From Rutpela maculata (lineage: Eukaryota; Arthropoda; Insecta; Coleoptera; Cerambycidae): a DNA stretch of 64,000 nt. The DNA lies in NCBI GenBank assembly GCA_936432065.2, contig OW386292.2, positions 102,009,829 to 102,073,828 on the forward strand, in the 5' to 3' direction. Below the pieces are notes generated by a model, which was not told the origin of the DNA, did not search any database, and saw only the letters and a program-made list of their open reading frames with translations. Positions 41,964-52,473 of the stretch are shown piece after piece (positions within the stretch are counted from its first letter, which is position 1; every line of letters starts with the position of its first letter). The position numbers and the translations under genes are program-made.

Positions 41964-42506
41964 ATGATCAAATTACCAAACATAATTTCACATGTGAAGT
42001 ATACAGAGTGGGAAATAAATAGAGCTATACAAATAATGTATGAAATTAAACAATTAAAATTTCTACAGGTTCAGAAAGTGAGACAAACCGTAGCAGTTCT
42101 GAGAGCAACATCTCATTGGGAGACGAAAAATCGGCTTCTCCGAAATCTGGGACCAGATATAGCACCTGAATTAGCAGCTAGGTGGACAAATTACCCTACA
42201 CAGGGATTAGACAAAGAAGCAAAGGCGAAGCTTCTAGAAACTTACCTTCCCAACAACTGTAACTTACAAAACAATTTAGGGAAAGGAATAGCCCCACTTG
42301 GAAGTGCTTTATCGAAATATATGGAAGGCAACGAAGCAGAGAAACCAGAACCAAGACTATCTGATCTGGTCAAGTCGGGGAAGATACCTTGTGATATGTA
42401 TCATTCATTTACAATCACTGGAAATTTCTTACACATATCGAAACCTTCACACATTTCAGTATTAATTGGTAGTTGTCCAGGGCGTATATTTCAAATGTTT
42501 CCATAA
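41964..42506 (+). pseudogene. Gag-like fragment, possibly from a DIRS-type retroelement
   Basis: A 180-codon open frame. Its central part, APELAARWTNYPTQGLDKEA, AKLLETYLPNNCNLQN and GIAPLGSALSKYMEG, then LSDLVKSGKIPCDMYHSF, recalls 'xxRWxxILxxGLxxExxxxLLxxYPxPxNC...LxxAGRLLxDLHxxxS' in Gag-like ORF1 proteins of DIRS/tyrosine-recombinase elements. The similarity is from memory and moderate. There is no tyrosine recombinase nearby. It begins right after the putative LTR at 41.94 kb. Confidence 0.35.
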
Positions 42507-42720
42507 ATAAGTTGTCGAATGATAAAAGTGTTAGATTGAATTGAAACTAATTCAATTAGTTTTGAGGTTATTTATTATGTGAATAATGTCAATGATAAAT
42601 TAAATTTTTTTAATGAAATTATTTTAAATCCTTAAATGTCCATGGCCTATTTAATACTATAAGAATTATAAATTGTCTCCACGGATTACTGATAATTTAC
42701 GTTTTAATTTAATTTAATTT

Positions 42721-42762
42721 GTTTTTATCTTCCTCGTTTTTTTTAACGAGGAAGATAAAAAC
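42721..42762. repeat. Perfect 18-bp hairpin with T6 loop
   Basis: GTTTTTATCTTCCTCGTT (42,721-42,738) and its exact reverse complement (42,745-42,762) are separated by six T residues. It sits immediately upstream of the transposon-like ORF at 42,780. Perfect pairing over 18 bases in otherwise decayed DNA suggests recent origin, for example by fold-back synthesis. Confidence 0.9.
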
Positions 42763-42779
42763 AAGCAGAAATTATCGAA

Positions 42780-43905
42780 AAAAAGGAATTATAGACATGT
42801 CGAAAATTTAAATCTACAAAAGCAACATTTAGTAAATTTCCTAAATGATTTTCCAAAAACGGAAAGTCACCGTCGTAAAAGAACCGCTAAGCTATATTTA
42901 GAGGAAGATTTTAAGTCTAAAGTAGACGTATTTAATGTTTATAACCAGGCATGTTCAGGGGATAATTTGAAACCTCTAACAGTTACCAATTGTGTAAGGT
43001 ATTTGATGAACTGAATTTGGATTTATTCAAGCCCCGAAAAGATCAGCATTTTTGCTGTTCTTATAAAACGAAATAGGTTGATGAAGTTACTTACCAACAA
43101 GCAAAATTTAAAGGTTATACAACTATTTCGTTTTATATTTTATAAATGTAATAGAATAGCAATAAAACAAAATTGTTGTAAAAATTACAATTAGCAAGAA
43201 CACATCACTACCAAAGACTTCCCAAGAAAATCAAAATAATCCGCTAAAGTAAGGGTCGAGAAATAGCTTATTTACAGGCAGTGAAACACTGTCCTCAATT
43301 GTAAGCCAGTGCCCTGTACTAAAAAACTAAGTTACAGGTGCACAACTTTACTGTATACAATTTGGCCACATATGAAAGCAAGAATTAGATTTTGAACGAA
43401 TCAGAGAGTAAACTTTGTGAGGATGTGAACAAAAATATACACTCAAATGGAGTGTGACTCTTCCTATAGTCTCATTGAAAGACGTTTGAAAGGAAGAAAT
43501 ATTTATCTGCCCACAGAGTATATTGACATAGTTAAAAACGCTAGGAAAACTCCTAAACCAATGGAGAGTATATAGATCACAGTTATTTTAGAAATTACGA
43601 CGATGAAGATTACATGAGATATAAGGCTATTAGACCTGGAAAAAAGAAAAACCAACTGAACGTAACCGATCTTAAATGTCTAAAATGTCAACCAGGTGGT
43701 ATAATTATGTATGAAGTAAAATATACCGATGAATATGTTATGATTCCTCAGAGGCAAACAGTGATTGACATTAATTATGTTCCGAAACCTCTCTATACAA
43801 AGACTAAAAATATCTAAGAAGAAGCGGAATCATCTTCAGGAGATTAAAAAAGATGTTCACTATTTTTATGATTCCATCTCCTACTATGACGATAAAAATA
43901 CACAA
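42780..43905 (+). pseudogene. Multi-copy insect transposon-like ORF of unnamed family
   Basis: Over several frames the region gives FLNDFPKTESHYRRKRTAK-like content (the bases at 42,838-42,890 read FPKTESHRRKRTAKLYLEED in one frame), then YNQACSGDNLKPLTVTNCV, FDELNLDLFKPRKDQH with a downstream cysteine pair, then SSYSLIERRLKGRNIYLPTE, YIDIVKNARKTPKP, and finally NYVPKPLYTKTKNISKKKRN and KDVHYFYDSISYY. I recognise this order (HYxR...YL; FxPKKDxCDxC; IERR...IYxPxDY; PLYxxxxxISxxKxxDL...Y..FYxxI) from many insect and cnidarian predicted proteins, but I know no name for the family. Frameshifts and stops show that it is a relic. It is probably DNA-transposon encoded. Confidence 0.55.
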
Positions 43906-45324
43906 AGTAATAAATTAACAATTAGCAATGTTACTGATAAAGAAAACGAGTCTGAAGGAAATCAAAACACTCAAAATAGGGAAAAAAAATCAAGTAAAAA
44001 TAATACTGAAGTAAAGACTATCACTCTAAACGAGCCAAGTCGTTCAAACCAAAACAGAAAGATACAGGATGTAAAAAAAAACTAGGAAATAGACATTACA
44101 AGAGATCTACAGGTAATATTACCTTTCAGAAAAACTTGATAATTATATGAGATCCTTGTCGATGTCTACTTAATTAATAAATAAATAAGAATAATTTTTC
44201 ACTTTACTTTTATTTTGCCAAATATATTTTGTATGTATATTAGTTCAGGAAAGTTATTTAAACTAGTTCTATATTTGACATTTTTCCTACTGGCAATAGT
44301 AAAAATCTTTACAACCACTATCCTACGCATGTACCTTTTGTTGTGTTACAAAAAATTTTTTAATGCATCTTGAAGTACGTTGGATACTATTTGTCAGAAT
44401 TACATATTGAATTCTTACAAGTCATATCCAATTTACTACTGACGTGGCAATGAGTCTTAACCAACCTATTACTATGCAAATATTTCATATTTACAATATA
44501 ATATGATTTAGTATTGTTCAAATAAATTAATAAATAAATAAATAAATAAATGAAAATAAATTTTTATACGTAGTACATTATCAAGTAATTAGTTTTTCAA
44601 GCCTCCAGTAAAATTTTACTTTTGTGGGTTATGTCTTATTAGCAATAAGGTATCGATTTAAATCGCTCTGTGATGTTAACAGCCTGTAGCCTTATTGAAA
44701 ATAAAGTCATGCAGTTTTTAAAAGAATAACACGATTTAATACAATAAGTTTCTTCAGAATATTTCCAAGATTGAGACTGAACATTTTATTATTATTTAAT
44801 TTTATAACTTTTTTGTATATCGTCAGTGACTGACAATACCTCTAACTAGAATATTTGACGAAATCGAGTTATCTACATCAATTCATTCATATTTTCAAAC
44901 TACACATGCTTGTAAATATCTCCCAACAGAAAAATTTATATGAATTGCTATTTGCTGAAAACAATACCTCCTATCTTGGATAGATTAATTGTGACTATTG
45001 AATTGACTATTGTATCTGACAGAGCCCTTACTGTATTGTATTGTGTTGTGTTGAAATTTAGAGTACTTTTCGTGTTGTCTTGGAAATTTTAAGGTATTAT
45101 GTTCACAAAAATATTATTAACGTATTTTCTGTCTAATAACATAGTAATCTATCATGGAATTATTTATCATCAATATATCACTTTACTTTAAACTATGATT
45201 TTATAACCTCACTTGCAGATAGGAGGTATATTACACAACTTCGTATCAGATAGGAGTTATTTACGTCTCAATACTAAGGATGTACTTTCAATTGTTCATA
45301 TTTTTTGCATTTTAGTTTATTACA
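43906..45324. other. AT-rich non-coding region
   Basis: After the end of the unnamed ORF family no gene is seen. An (AAAT)n microsatellite lies at about 44,523-44,556. The words TACCTCCTATCTTGG (44,965) and GATAGGAGGTATATTAC (45,219), partly reverse complementary, sit 250 bases apart. The rest is simple AT-rich sequence. Confidence 0.5.
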
Positions 45325-45612
45325 ATGTCCGAAAGAAGCAAATCTATTTTAAGTTTGTCCAAGGTGGGAGAACCTGAACAAATAGTCTCAAAAGCTATAT
45401 CCACTTATCAAAAACAGATTAAGACTAATTCCGGAAGAAGTTTAAATATTTATCCTGCACTATTGGAATCCTCAACTTCTTTGAACATAAATGAAACTGA
45501 TGAAAATAAAACAAGCAATGTAAAAGGTATAAAGATTATTCAAAGTGTAAAATTTGATAACCAAGCAAATGTACTGTCTCCCGATTTGATTGATTTACCA
45601 GCGTACGGTAGG
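45325..45612 (+). CDS. Unidentified N-terminal ORF fragment
   Basis: ATG at 45,325 follows a pyrimidine-rich stretch and opens MSERSKSILSLSKVGEPEQI and continues in frame through YPALLESSTSLNINETDENK to about 45,610. There unrelated repeat sequence begins (from GTAGGCATTC). The composition (Ser/Asn/Lys/Glu) is hydrophilic. It looks like the first exon or N-terminus of a protein cut by the repeat at 45.6 kb, or ending at a splice donor. No domain is recognised and no function can be given. Confidence 0.35.
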
Positions 45613-46030
45613 CATTCTTGCTACTCCCAGGGTTATACAGCTGGACCTGCTACGTCCACGCTGGGTTGGGCTAAGGTCATGCGTGTTGCCAACAGCGAGT
45701 GCCACATGGCGCATGGTAAAGGAATATGGGATGGAAGGTGTAGGTAGGTATTTGTGAGATGCGTTACCGCATTGTGTCGTGAGGGAGCGTTTAAGCTCCC
45801 TTTTTTATGTTTTTTGTTCTGGATATCTGCCTCTTCTGAATCTTCGTGTGAAATATGTGTTGTGTCTTGATATGGAGTCTTTATTACTGTTTAGGCTTCC
45901 CTTTTTGTGTTTCTGCTTTTTCGAATCTTCTTTTTCTGAGTCTTCTGATTCCTCGATTTCCGATGCTGGGTTGGATTTGGGTCATGCTTGTTGTCAGCAC
46001 TGAGAGCCATATGACGCATGTTTTTTTTTG
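45605..46030 (+). repeat. Repeat with two related GCTGGGTTGG... modules and terminator-like hairpin
   Basis: The segment around 45,660-45,717 (GCTGGGTTGGGCTAAGGTCA ... CCACATGGCGCATG) is echoed at 45,964-46,021 (GCTGGGTTGGATTTGGGTCA ... CCATATGACGCATG), about 305 bases on. Between them, GGGAGC (45,783-45,788), loop GTTTAA and GCTCCC (45,795-45,800) form a hairpin followed directly by six T. It is locally G+C-rich and pyrimidine-rich. The family is unknown; a SINE or LINE UTR is possible. Confidence 0.5.
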
Positions 46031-46524
46031 CATTTTTCCCCTCGCTTTTCTTTCCCAGTTTGTTTATGATCCTCTCGATTGTTGTTTTCCACGTGTAACA
46101 TGTTCTCCCTATTTTTACTTTGCTGCTGTGTAAGCGTTTTCTTCAGTAGGTTTTCCGCTGTCCCCTTTGCTTTAACTTTCTTGATCCTTTTGTCCCTCGA
46201 ATTAAAAGAAAACCTGATCAGTGCAGTTCAACAACCAAATTATTATTATTAAATCAGGGAATTTTCTTAATTTTCATAAAGAGCCAGGGAATGTGAAAAT
46301 TTTTAGCGCTCAAAATACAACGAATTATACATTTCAGCATCTCATTTTTCGTATGTTCGTATACTCATACAATTATGAAACTTTCTATAGCAGTAAAAGC
46401 ACATTTACAGTATAAACTATTAGTAAATAATGAGTTTTTGATACAATGGCACTTAGACAGATAGATTAGACACATTTCTTTATAATAATGTTGAAAAGTC
46501 AATTCATGTAAAGAATCTTATGAG
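46031..46524. other. Pyrimidine-rich then AT-rich spacer, no gene
   Basis: The first 150 bases are T/C-rich (TTTTTTTGC...CCCCTCGC). The rest shows no coding similarity. Confidence 0.45.
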
Positions 46525-46725
46525 GTCATAAAATTGGTTCTAATTTTATCTCACGGTAATGCTATCGTTGAATCGGGGTTCTCAGTCAAAAACATACCTA
46601 TTGGGACAAAAAAGAGATACATTTACAACAGTTTGAACCTCATATTTTGCCATTACCAGACTGAATGGTACTACTGCAGTATTGATAAAAATGGAAATGC
46701 TACGTACAGGACAATATACATATTC
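46525..46725 (+). pseudogene. hAT-like C-terminal (ERGFS-type) fragment
   Basis: The frame reads LILSHGNAIVESGFSVKNIP, matching 'LxLSHGQAxVERGFSxNK', the C-terminal block of a multicopy family related to hAT dimerisation domains. The arginine of ERGFS is replaced by serine. KKRYIYNSLNLIFCH follows and then similarity ends. The rest of the protein is not in the neighbourhood. Confidence 0.4.
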
Positions 46726-46739
46726 TAACAAAAATGCGC

Positions 46740-47296
46740 ACCTGTATATTGAAACTAGGAATAATTCTGCCAGTTGAGAAATACTCTGCCACCGCCAATC
46801 ACCTCAAGGAGTTGATATCAAAAATTCCAGAAGACCAACATCTGACACTTTCTGATCTCAAGGGCAAGATAAAGTGAACTTCGGATATGCGAAAAAATGT
46901 GCAGATTGAAAATAATTAAGCAACTAAAAGTGATTCCACAGAGTGACGGCACAGTGGCTTATCTTAAACTCTTTTGGATCTCAGTACTAAATGACATACC
47001 AAGCTGTATCGCATCTGGTATGTTGTACTTTTTATTACAGTATGGAGAGCCTGCACCAAAGGCAGTAAGAAATATCAAACAAGATCAGCTTCTCGTCCAG
47101 TAACTACTACCTTTGCATTGAGTCAGGCCTGGAGAGGACAGGCGAGCAACCGGGCAAATGCCCGGTGGGCATTGGCTTACGGCTTACAGGGACGCCGACG
47201 ACTTTCCATCCAAACGGCAGACACTTTCGAGAACTTTGTGAGAATTATCTTAATAGAAGCAGAAGCACAAATGCAGATGGATAACGATGAAGAGGT
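46740..47296 (+). pseudogene. Exon-like segments of unidentified protein(s)
   Basis: Three adjacent open pieces: one with SATANHLKELISKIPEDQHL; one (46,897-47,102) with VPQSDG-like start and IPSCIASGMLYFLLQYGEPA; and one (47,103-47,296) with ALSQAWRGQASNRANARWAL and RRRLSIQTADTFENFVRIIL. The last ends at a strong donor, GAAGAG|GTAAGTAAG. A matching acceptor lies at 47,854. I recognise no domain. The splice signals suggest part of a real or recently dead gene rather than random open frames. Confidence 0.35.
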
Positions 47297-47854
47297 AAGT
47301 AAGCACTTATTCAACGATAGTTGATATCCTTCACACAACTAGTAGACCAAAACTCACGATGCTTGAGGGCTTAGAAATTAATAGATACAAAATTCTAATA
47401 TTTTACTAAATGATTAAACAGATGTAAATTATTCACCTGTTGTAAATTTATTTGAATTCCATTTCCAGTAATAGATTATTAATTCAGGTTAGGCTGTGGA
47501 ATAAATTATTTCTCAAGTTATAAACTTTTAGGTATTTAAGGTCCACTAGTTTTAAGTGCAAGTAGTCTTGTACTCACTTGTCATGTTGGCTTAATATATC
47601 AGTGAAAATTTTAAAAAACATTTCAGTGTTTTGTTTGTTAAACTATAGTGTTAACATGAATTTTCATCAAGTAAAAGTCGAATCTTTCAACTATTAGCAA
47701 TAGCTCCGGTTTTGAGACAAAAATCTTACATATGTGACGAATTTGCAAAGTTATTTGTTACTTTATTTTATTATTATTTATTATTTATTTTATAGCTTTG
47801 TTAAGTTGGCTATTGATAAAACACATTTTTGTTTTATATTTCTGCTTTTATTAG
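47297..47854 (+). other. Probable intron
   Basis: A GTAAGTAAG donor at 47,297 and a TTTCTGCTTTTATTAG acceptor ending at 47,854 delimit 558 AT-rich bases with no ORF of note. Confidence 0.35.
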
Positions 47855-48090
47855 AAAGCCAGAGAACAGCAACTACAAGTCGCCATAAAAAAATAGTAAG
47901 CTATATATAAACGACGTAGAGTATACCTATGAACAACTACTGAATCTGAGAGAAATCGAGGACGACGACAGAGAAACATTAGCAGAAACCGAGAAGGCAG
48001 CACCTGGACCAAGCACATCAAAAAATAATAAGAACCAGGCAACAAAAACAGACAAAAAGCCAACAGAAAACATATCAAACAAGATATAAT
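47855..48090 (+). pseudogene. Exon-like segment, charged C-terminus
   Basis: After the acceptor the codons give KAREQQLQVAIKK and a stop. In a shifted frame a longer charged stretch follows: YINDVEYTYEQLLNLREIED, TEKAAPGPSTSKNNKNQATK and TENISNKI with a stop near 48,088. It looks like the hydrophilic end of a protein damaged by one frameshift. No family is recognised. Confidence 0.35.
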
Positions 48091-48203
48091 AAGGCAAAGA
48101 AATAAATAAAAAACTAATTTACGTTTCATTAATATTTTTTAATATTAATATAATTTTACATTTTAATATTGTACTTAAAATAGTTAAATATATATCCTAA
48201 ATT

Positions 48204-48960
48204 ATGTCACTTAAAAAAATTAAGATTGATAACATAAATATCAGATCACTAGTCCCATCATTACAAGATTTGAAACATGTAACTTTAAATGATTCTTTTG
48301 ATATATTTACTGCAACCGAAACTTGGCTTCATGATAGCATCCCAAATAATTTGTTGTGATTGATGGGTTTAAAATGTACAGGTTAGACTGTGGGGTTAGA
48401 GGTGGTGGCTTATGTATTTACGCGAAAGAAATATTTTGTAGTTCATTGATAATTACAAACAACTCAATGGAACAGGCTAAATTTAAAATTAAAAAAAAAG
48501 AAAAATATGATATTGGTGTCATCTATACGCCGCCATCTCAAGACTCAGATTTTTTGTGTCGGAATTCGAAGCTCTTAGTGTAATTACAACTATATTCGAT
48601 AATATAATCTGCACTGGAGACAATTTTAATCTGTATAATTTTAGTTCTATAAATGTCAGAAATTTATATTCAGTACTTGATGAATTCAACTTAACTCAAA
48701 TAATGAACTCTCCGACCAGAATAACAAACATAACAGCTACACTAATAGATTTGATCATAGTTCTCAAGGAGAGGAAAATATTCTAGAGCAGGGTGTCGTG
48801 GACAATGAGTTATCTGATCATCAATTAATTTATTGCACAATAAAGACTGATGAAAGCCGTATTCCTAGGACAATAACATACAGAAACTTCAAAAATTTTG
48901 ATAATAATCTCTTCAGCATTCCATTTTTGACACGACGAGAATGATAAATTAGGATATCAG
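48204..48960 (+). pseudogene. LINE AP-endonuclease fragment
   Basis: ATG 48,204 opens MSLKKIKIDNINIRSLVPSL. FDIFTATETWLHDSIP carries the catalytic glutamate. After a stop at 48,356-48,358, RLDCGVRGGGLCIYAKEIF, VIYTPPSQDSDFL, IICTGDNFNLYNF (degraded GDFN), ITATLIDLII and DNELSDHQLIYCTIK (SDH motif) follow in order. It differs from the Jockey-like array elements and is closer in style to CR1-group endonucleases. RT is absent on this strand. Frameshifts at about 48,560 and 48,783. Confidence 0.8.
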
Positions 48961-49119
48961 TCTATTTGATATTTATACACCTACAGTGCAAAATTAACCA
49001 AACCTCATATGGATGTGAATCACTATTTAGAGCTTCCAAGTACTCTCCTGTAATAAATTTTAGTATACGGGATATGTTAAATCGAAATAAGAGAGAATAG
49101 AAACAACAAAGTAAAACAA

Positions 49120-49465
49120 TAAACAATCTTAGGGAGACGCGACGTTTACCTTTTCAAGGGAAGACAAAAGATTCAAAAATAAACTTAAGAATGGAAAAGT
49201 ATCGACTGAAGAAGAAATGTTTAATTTGGCTATAAAGGCCGAAGTCGAAAAAGCCTTCTCACAAGCTGTAGCTGATATGAAACATTTGATATCAATGCAA
49301 AAGACAGTGAAACGTATTCAAAATTCTGAGCTTACAAAGAACAATCTGATAGAAACAGATGATAACGAGGGTAGGGACGAGGATGATGTCGAAGACGAAG
49401 AACGCGAAATTGGCAATCATCAAATAAAAATAAATATGAATAGTGAGGACGAAATGAATTTTTGA
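49120..49465 (+). CDS. Unidentified acidic ORF
   Basis: Open from about 49,120 to the stop at 49,463-49,465. It contains FSREDKRFKNKLKNGKVSTE, then a helical stretch with KAFSQAVADMKHLISMQKTV, and a very acidic end (DDNEGRDEDDVEDEEREIG). No start codon is favoured; it may be one exon. Family unknown. Confidence 0.3.
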
Positions 49466-49534
49466 TGAAGATAGTAAATCTGACACGTTTAAAATAACGA
49501 CTTTAAAATATTTCACTGAGAAGGTCAACATCTA

Positions 49535-50035
49535 TCCGAAAAATTACCATATGTGAAACTTATCGTTGGCAATGGCTCAGAAGAAGAACCTACAAGTTTT
49601 TTCTTCACATTGTTGAGTTGTCCACAAAATAAGGTTCCTAGAAAATTTAATTCAATATAAAATACTGATTTAAAGTTAATTTTAAGCTCTTCAAGTACAA
49701 CTTCAAAGTTATCTCCACAAGAAATAATAATTATGTCATCTGTAAATAATGAGAAAAAATAAAGTTGTCCAAACCATTGATATACAAAATAATCAACAGT
49801 GGGCCAAACACTTTGCCTTGTGGTACTCATGCATCAACCAGACATTTTACCAAATATTCTACGAACTGTTTCCTACTGGTTAAGTACCACCTAATTCATT
49901 GCAAATGTCACGTATACCATAAGACACAATACTTTTCAGAAGAATTTGATGGTAAAGTAGTCAAAAACCTTAGCAAGATCAACAAAACTGGCTCAGTCAT
50001 TTCAACGGAAATTTTTGGGTGACATATTGGTAACA
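49535..50035 (-). pseudogene. LINE reverse transcriptase fragment
   Basis: Read on the minus strand from about 50,035: ASFVDLAKVFDYFTIKFF is palm A ('VFxDLSKAFDxVxH'), the middle gives GKMSG, CMSTTRQSVWPTVDYFVYQW (a degraded GVPQGSVLGPLLF...YIND), and SLFTDDIIIISCGDNFEVVL is the catalytic block (YADD degraded to FTDD). It belongs to the CR1/Jockey group. It is opposite in orientation to the endonuclease fragment at 48.2 kb, so the two do not form one element without an inversion. Confidence 0.65.
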
Positions 50036-50229
50036 TTTCCAATTTTAAAGGATTTTGTCGATTTACAAACACAAGATAAAGAATAGAGGCAGCATGCCTT
50101 GTTAGACCGTATTTTCGTAAATAGATTTTTAGTTATTGATGATGTTAAAATACCGGAATTATTTTTTATTTAAAAAATTTTACTGCTGCTGCTCATAAAC
50201 GTAATATCATACATCAGAACATACTTACT

Positions 50230-51635
50230 CAGAGCTGAAACACAACGGGAGATTTAAATCACTTTTGTGATTTAAATCATTTTTTTGATTTAAATCTTTT
50301 GAGTTAAAATATTTTCTTTAGTAATGATTTTTGATTTATGATTTAAATCTTTTCAGAAAGTATCTTTGATTTTCTTTAATAAAAATAAAATTTAAATACT
50401 TTCAAATGAATTAAATCTTTTTTAATGACTTAAATCTTTTTTTAATATTTAAATACTTTAAAAGTTATTTAAATCAAGTAAAGAGTAGTCTAAATCTTTT
50501 CTGGGTAAACAATATCGATTGTAATTCCTACCACACACTACAGAGAGGGTTTGTGTTGAGTTGCGATTTGCCCCGCCGCCGACTTGTTGAAGCCTGCTCT
50601 TTGGATTTTAGAATGGGTTCATTTAGCATTTTTTTAATTACATTCTCCAAAATATTTTTTAATTTTAGAGCGAAATGCAAAAACCTAGAATATTCTAGGA
50701 TATTCTAGGATTTCTATAGGCTTTAAAATTTATCAAGAACACCGACGCTGCGTGACGTCATTTGCTCGTACTTGCTTTTGATTCCTCTCTTTTCGGTACT
50801 AATATGCTGCATACTCTTGTGTTAAAATACTCCAATAGTCTCCAAATCACCATAATTAAGTACATCTCTGGCAGATTAGACAAGTAGTCGGGTGCTAACA
50901 CTGTAAACACAACTTCGAGACAAACTTCCGGATTCAAAGACGTCAGCACTTTGAGCGCGTCGGTCAGCACTTTGAGCGCGTCGGTTCATAGTTAAAGCAC
51001 TATATTTCTGAAACTACTTATCGGATCAACCTCAAACTTTCAGTGTTATAATTATTCAACGATTACTTCGCATAAACATACTAAAAAGTGAATTATGAAA
51101 TTTTTTACTAAATATTAAATTTGATTTTTATGTAACCTAATGCGCAATATACGCAATATACTTTAGTAATAAAAAGTGGAAAGATTCGTTGCTGTGGTGA
51201 ACGGTGATTGTGAATAGTTTCATCCTATAAAAGCTTTAGTCTATAGTTTCTATTTCTGTTAAATATTTTTATTTTGTTAGTTTAAAATAAACCTTTACAA
51301 TATGATTTTACATTTTTTGTTTTATTTTATACATTTATTAATTTTACTAGTGTCATTTTTGTACCTGCACCGTTCCTCAATATTGCAAAATTATTTAAAC
51401 ACTCGAAAAAGAAAAATCAATCTAAAAATCATTAAAACAGCAAAAATAGTAAAAAATATTTAAATCTTTTGCAAAAGGATTTTAAGTATTATAAAAGATT
51501 TAAATCTCAAAAAGATTTATAATTTAAATACTTCTTTATAGACAAAAGTATTTTTGATTTAAATCATTTGATAAAAAGTAAAGTATCTTTGATCTTCTAT
51601 TTAAATCTTTTTTCAAATGATTCGTTGCAGCTCTG
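50230..51635. mobile_element. Non-autonomous hAT-like element with GATTTAAATC arrays
   Basis: The left end is CAGAGCTGAAACA (50,230) and the right end, read on the other strand from 51,635, is CAGAGCTGCAACG. The first eight bases are the same as in the hAT element at 15,803. Both subterminal regions (50,258-50,510 and 51,440-51,615) are full of the palindrome GATTTAAATC and its relatives. The bordering eight bases (TACTTACT and TTTACAAT) do not form a duplication, so it may be rearranged or old. The interior (50,520-51,300) has no transposase. Confidence 0.65.
50942..50984 (+). repeat. 21-bp tandem duplication
   Basis: GTCAGCACTTTGAGCGCGTCG occurs twice in immediate succession within the interior of the hAT-like element. 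It is unusually G+C-rich for the surroundings. Confidence 0.85.
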
Positions 51636-52473
51636 TTTACAATGCCTCATTACTGTCTGTTCTTTTTCAGCGGTGTTTCATTTATTCAGCGACAATGTTG
51701 TACAATTTTACAAAGCCCAATATATGTTGAAGTTTTCATATATTTGGTCGCAGAATGAAGTAAATGCTAATTAACTGACAGAATTAACTTTCCAAAGCAA
51801 CAAATTCAGGCATGTCATTATCTTTGTATACAATTTTCATATCACAGTTAATTATAAGTTTAATATGAACTCTAGGGATATTTTTGAAACATCGTTCGAT
51901 AACTTATATAGTTGGTTAAGTGTAAGAAAAATCGTCCGACTAAACTTCGCCTACTTTATAAGGTGTACAAATATGTAACTATATTATATTATGTTATTCA
52001 TTCTTATAAAGTCGATATTGCTATTATTATTACGCTAGCGTGAGTTAAAAACCTTGCAGTGTACAGTTAGCAACTTTAGGAACTGCTTGTGATTAAAACA
52101 ATAATATATGTTTAATGTTTTCTTTTGGGTTGAGAACCAGTAAATACGACTATTAATAGCATAAACGTATTTCTAAACTGAGCTCACCAGCAACTTCTAA
52201 TGACTAAAAGATGATTTCGTGTCGTTGATTTTGTCTCTCTCTAGCGAGTTAATTTTCACTCTATGTCTCTTTCGCCGTCGTAGCCGGGGCGAGTCAGAGA
52301 ACTATGAACATTGGTTGTAAGATAGACATTTATAAGATAGACAATTGAAAAATAAGATGGGTAGGTCACTCTTCGCCGGCACACTGTTTAGTCTAGGAAT
52401 ATAAGTCTATTATTAATACTTCGGTAGTAATAAAACAAAAGTCTGGATATCGAAGTTAATAATAATGAAAATA
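51636..52473. other. Spacer, no gene recognised
   Basis: AT-rich sequence with no convincing ORF. A TCTCTCTCTAGCGAG...GTCGTAGCCGGGGCGAG stretch near 52,235-52,295 is locally G+C-rich but unremarkable. Confidence 0.45.

Noticed and set aside
45783..45806. Bacterial rho-independent terminator or bacterial contamination
   Set aside because: Surrounding sequence is insect repeat DNA with introns and eukaryotic retroelements; one terminator-like hairpin is not evidence of bacterial DNA.
48190..50040. Joining the endonuclease fragment (48.2-48.96 kb) and the RT fragment (49.5-50.0 kb) into one LINE
   Set aside because: They lie on opposite strands with an unrelated acidic ORF between; an inversion would be needed and there is no junction evidence.
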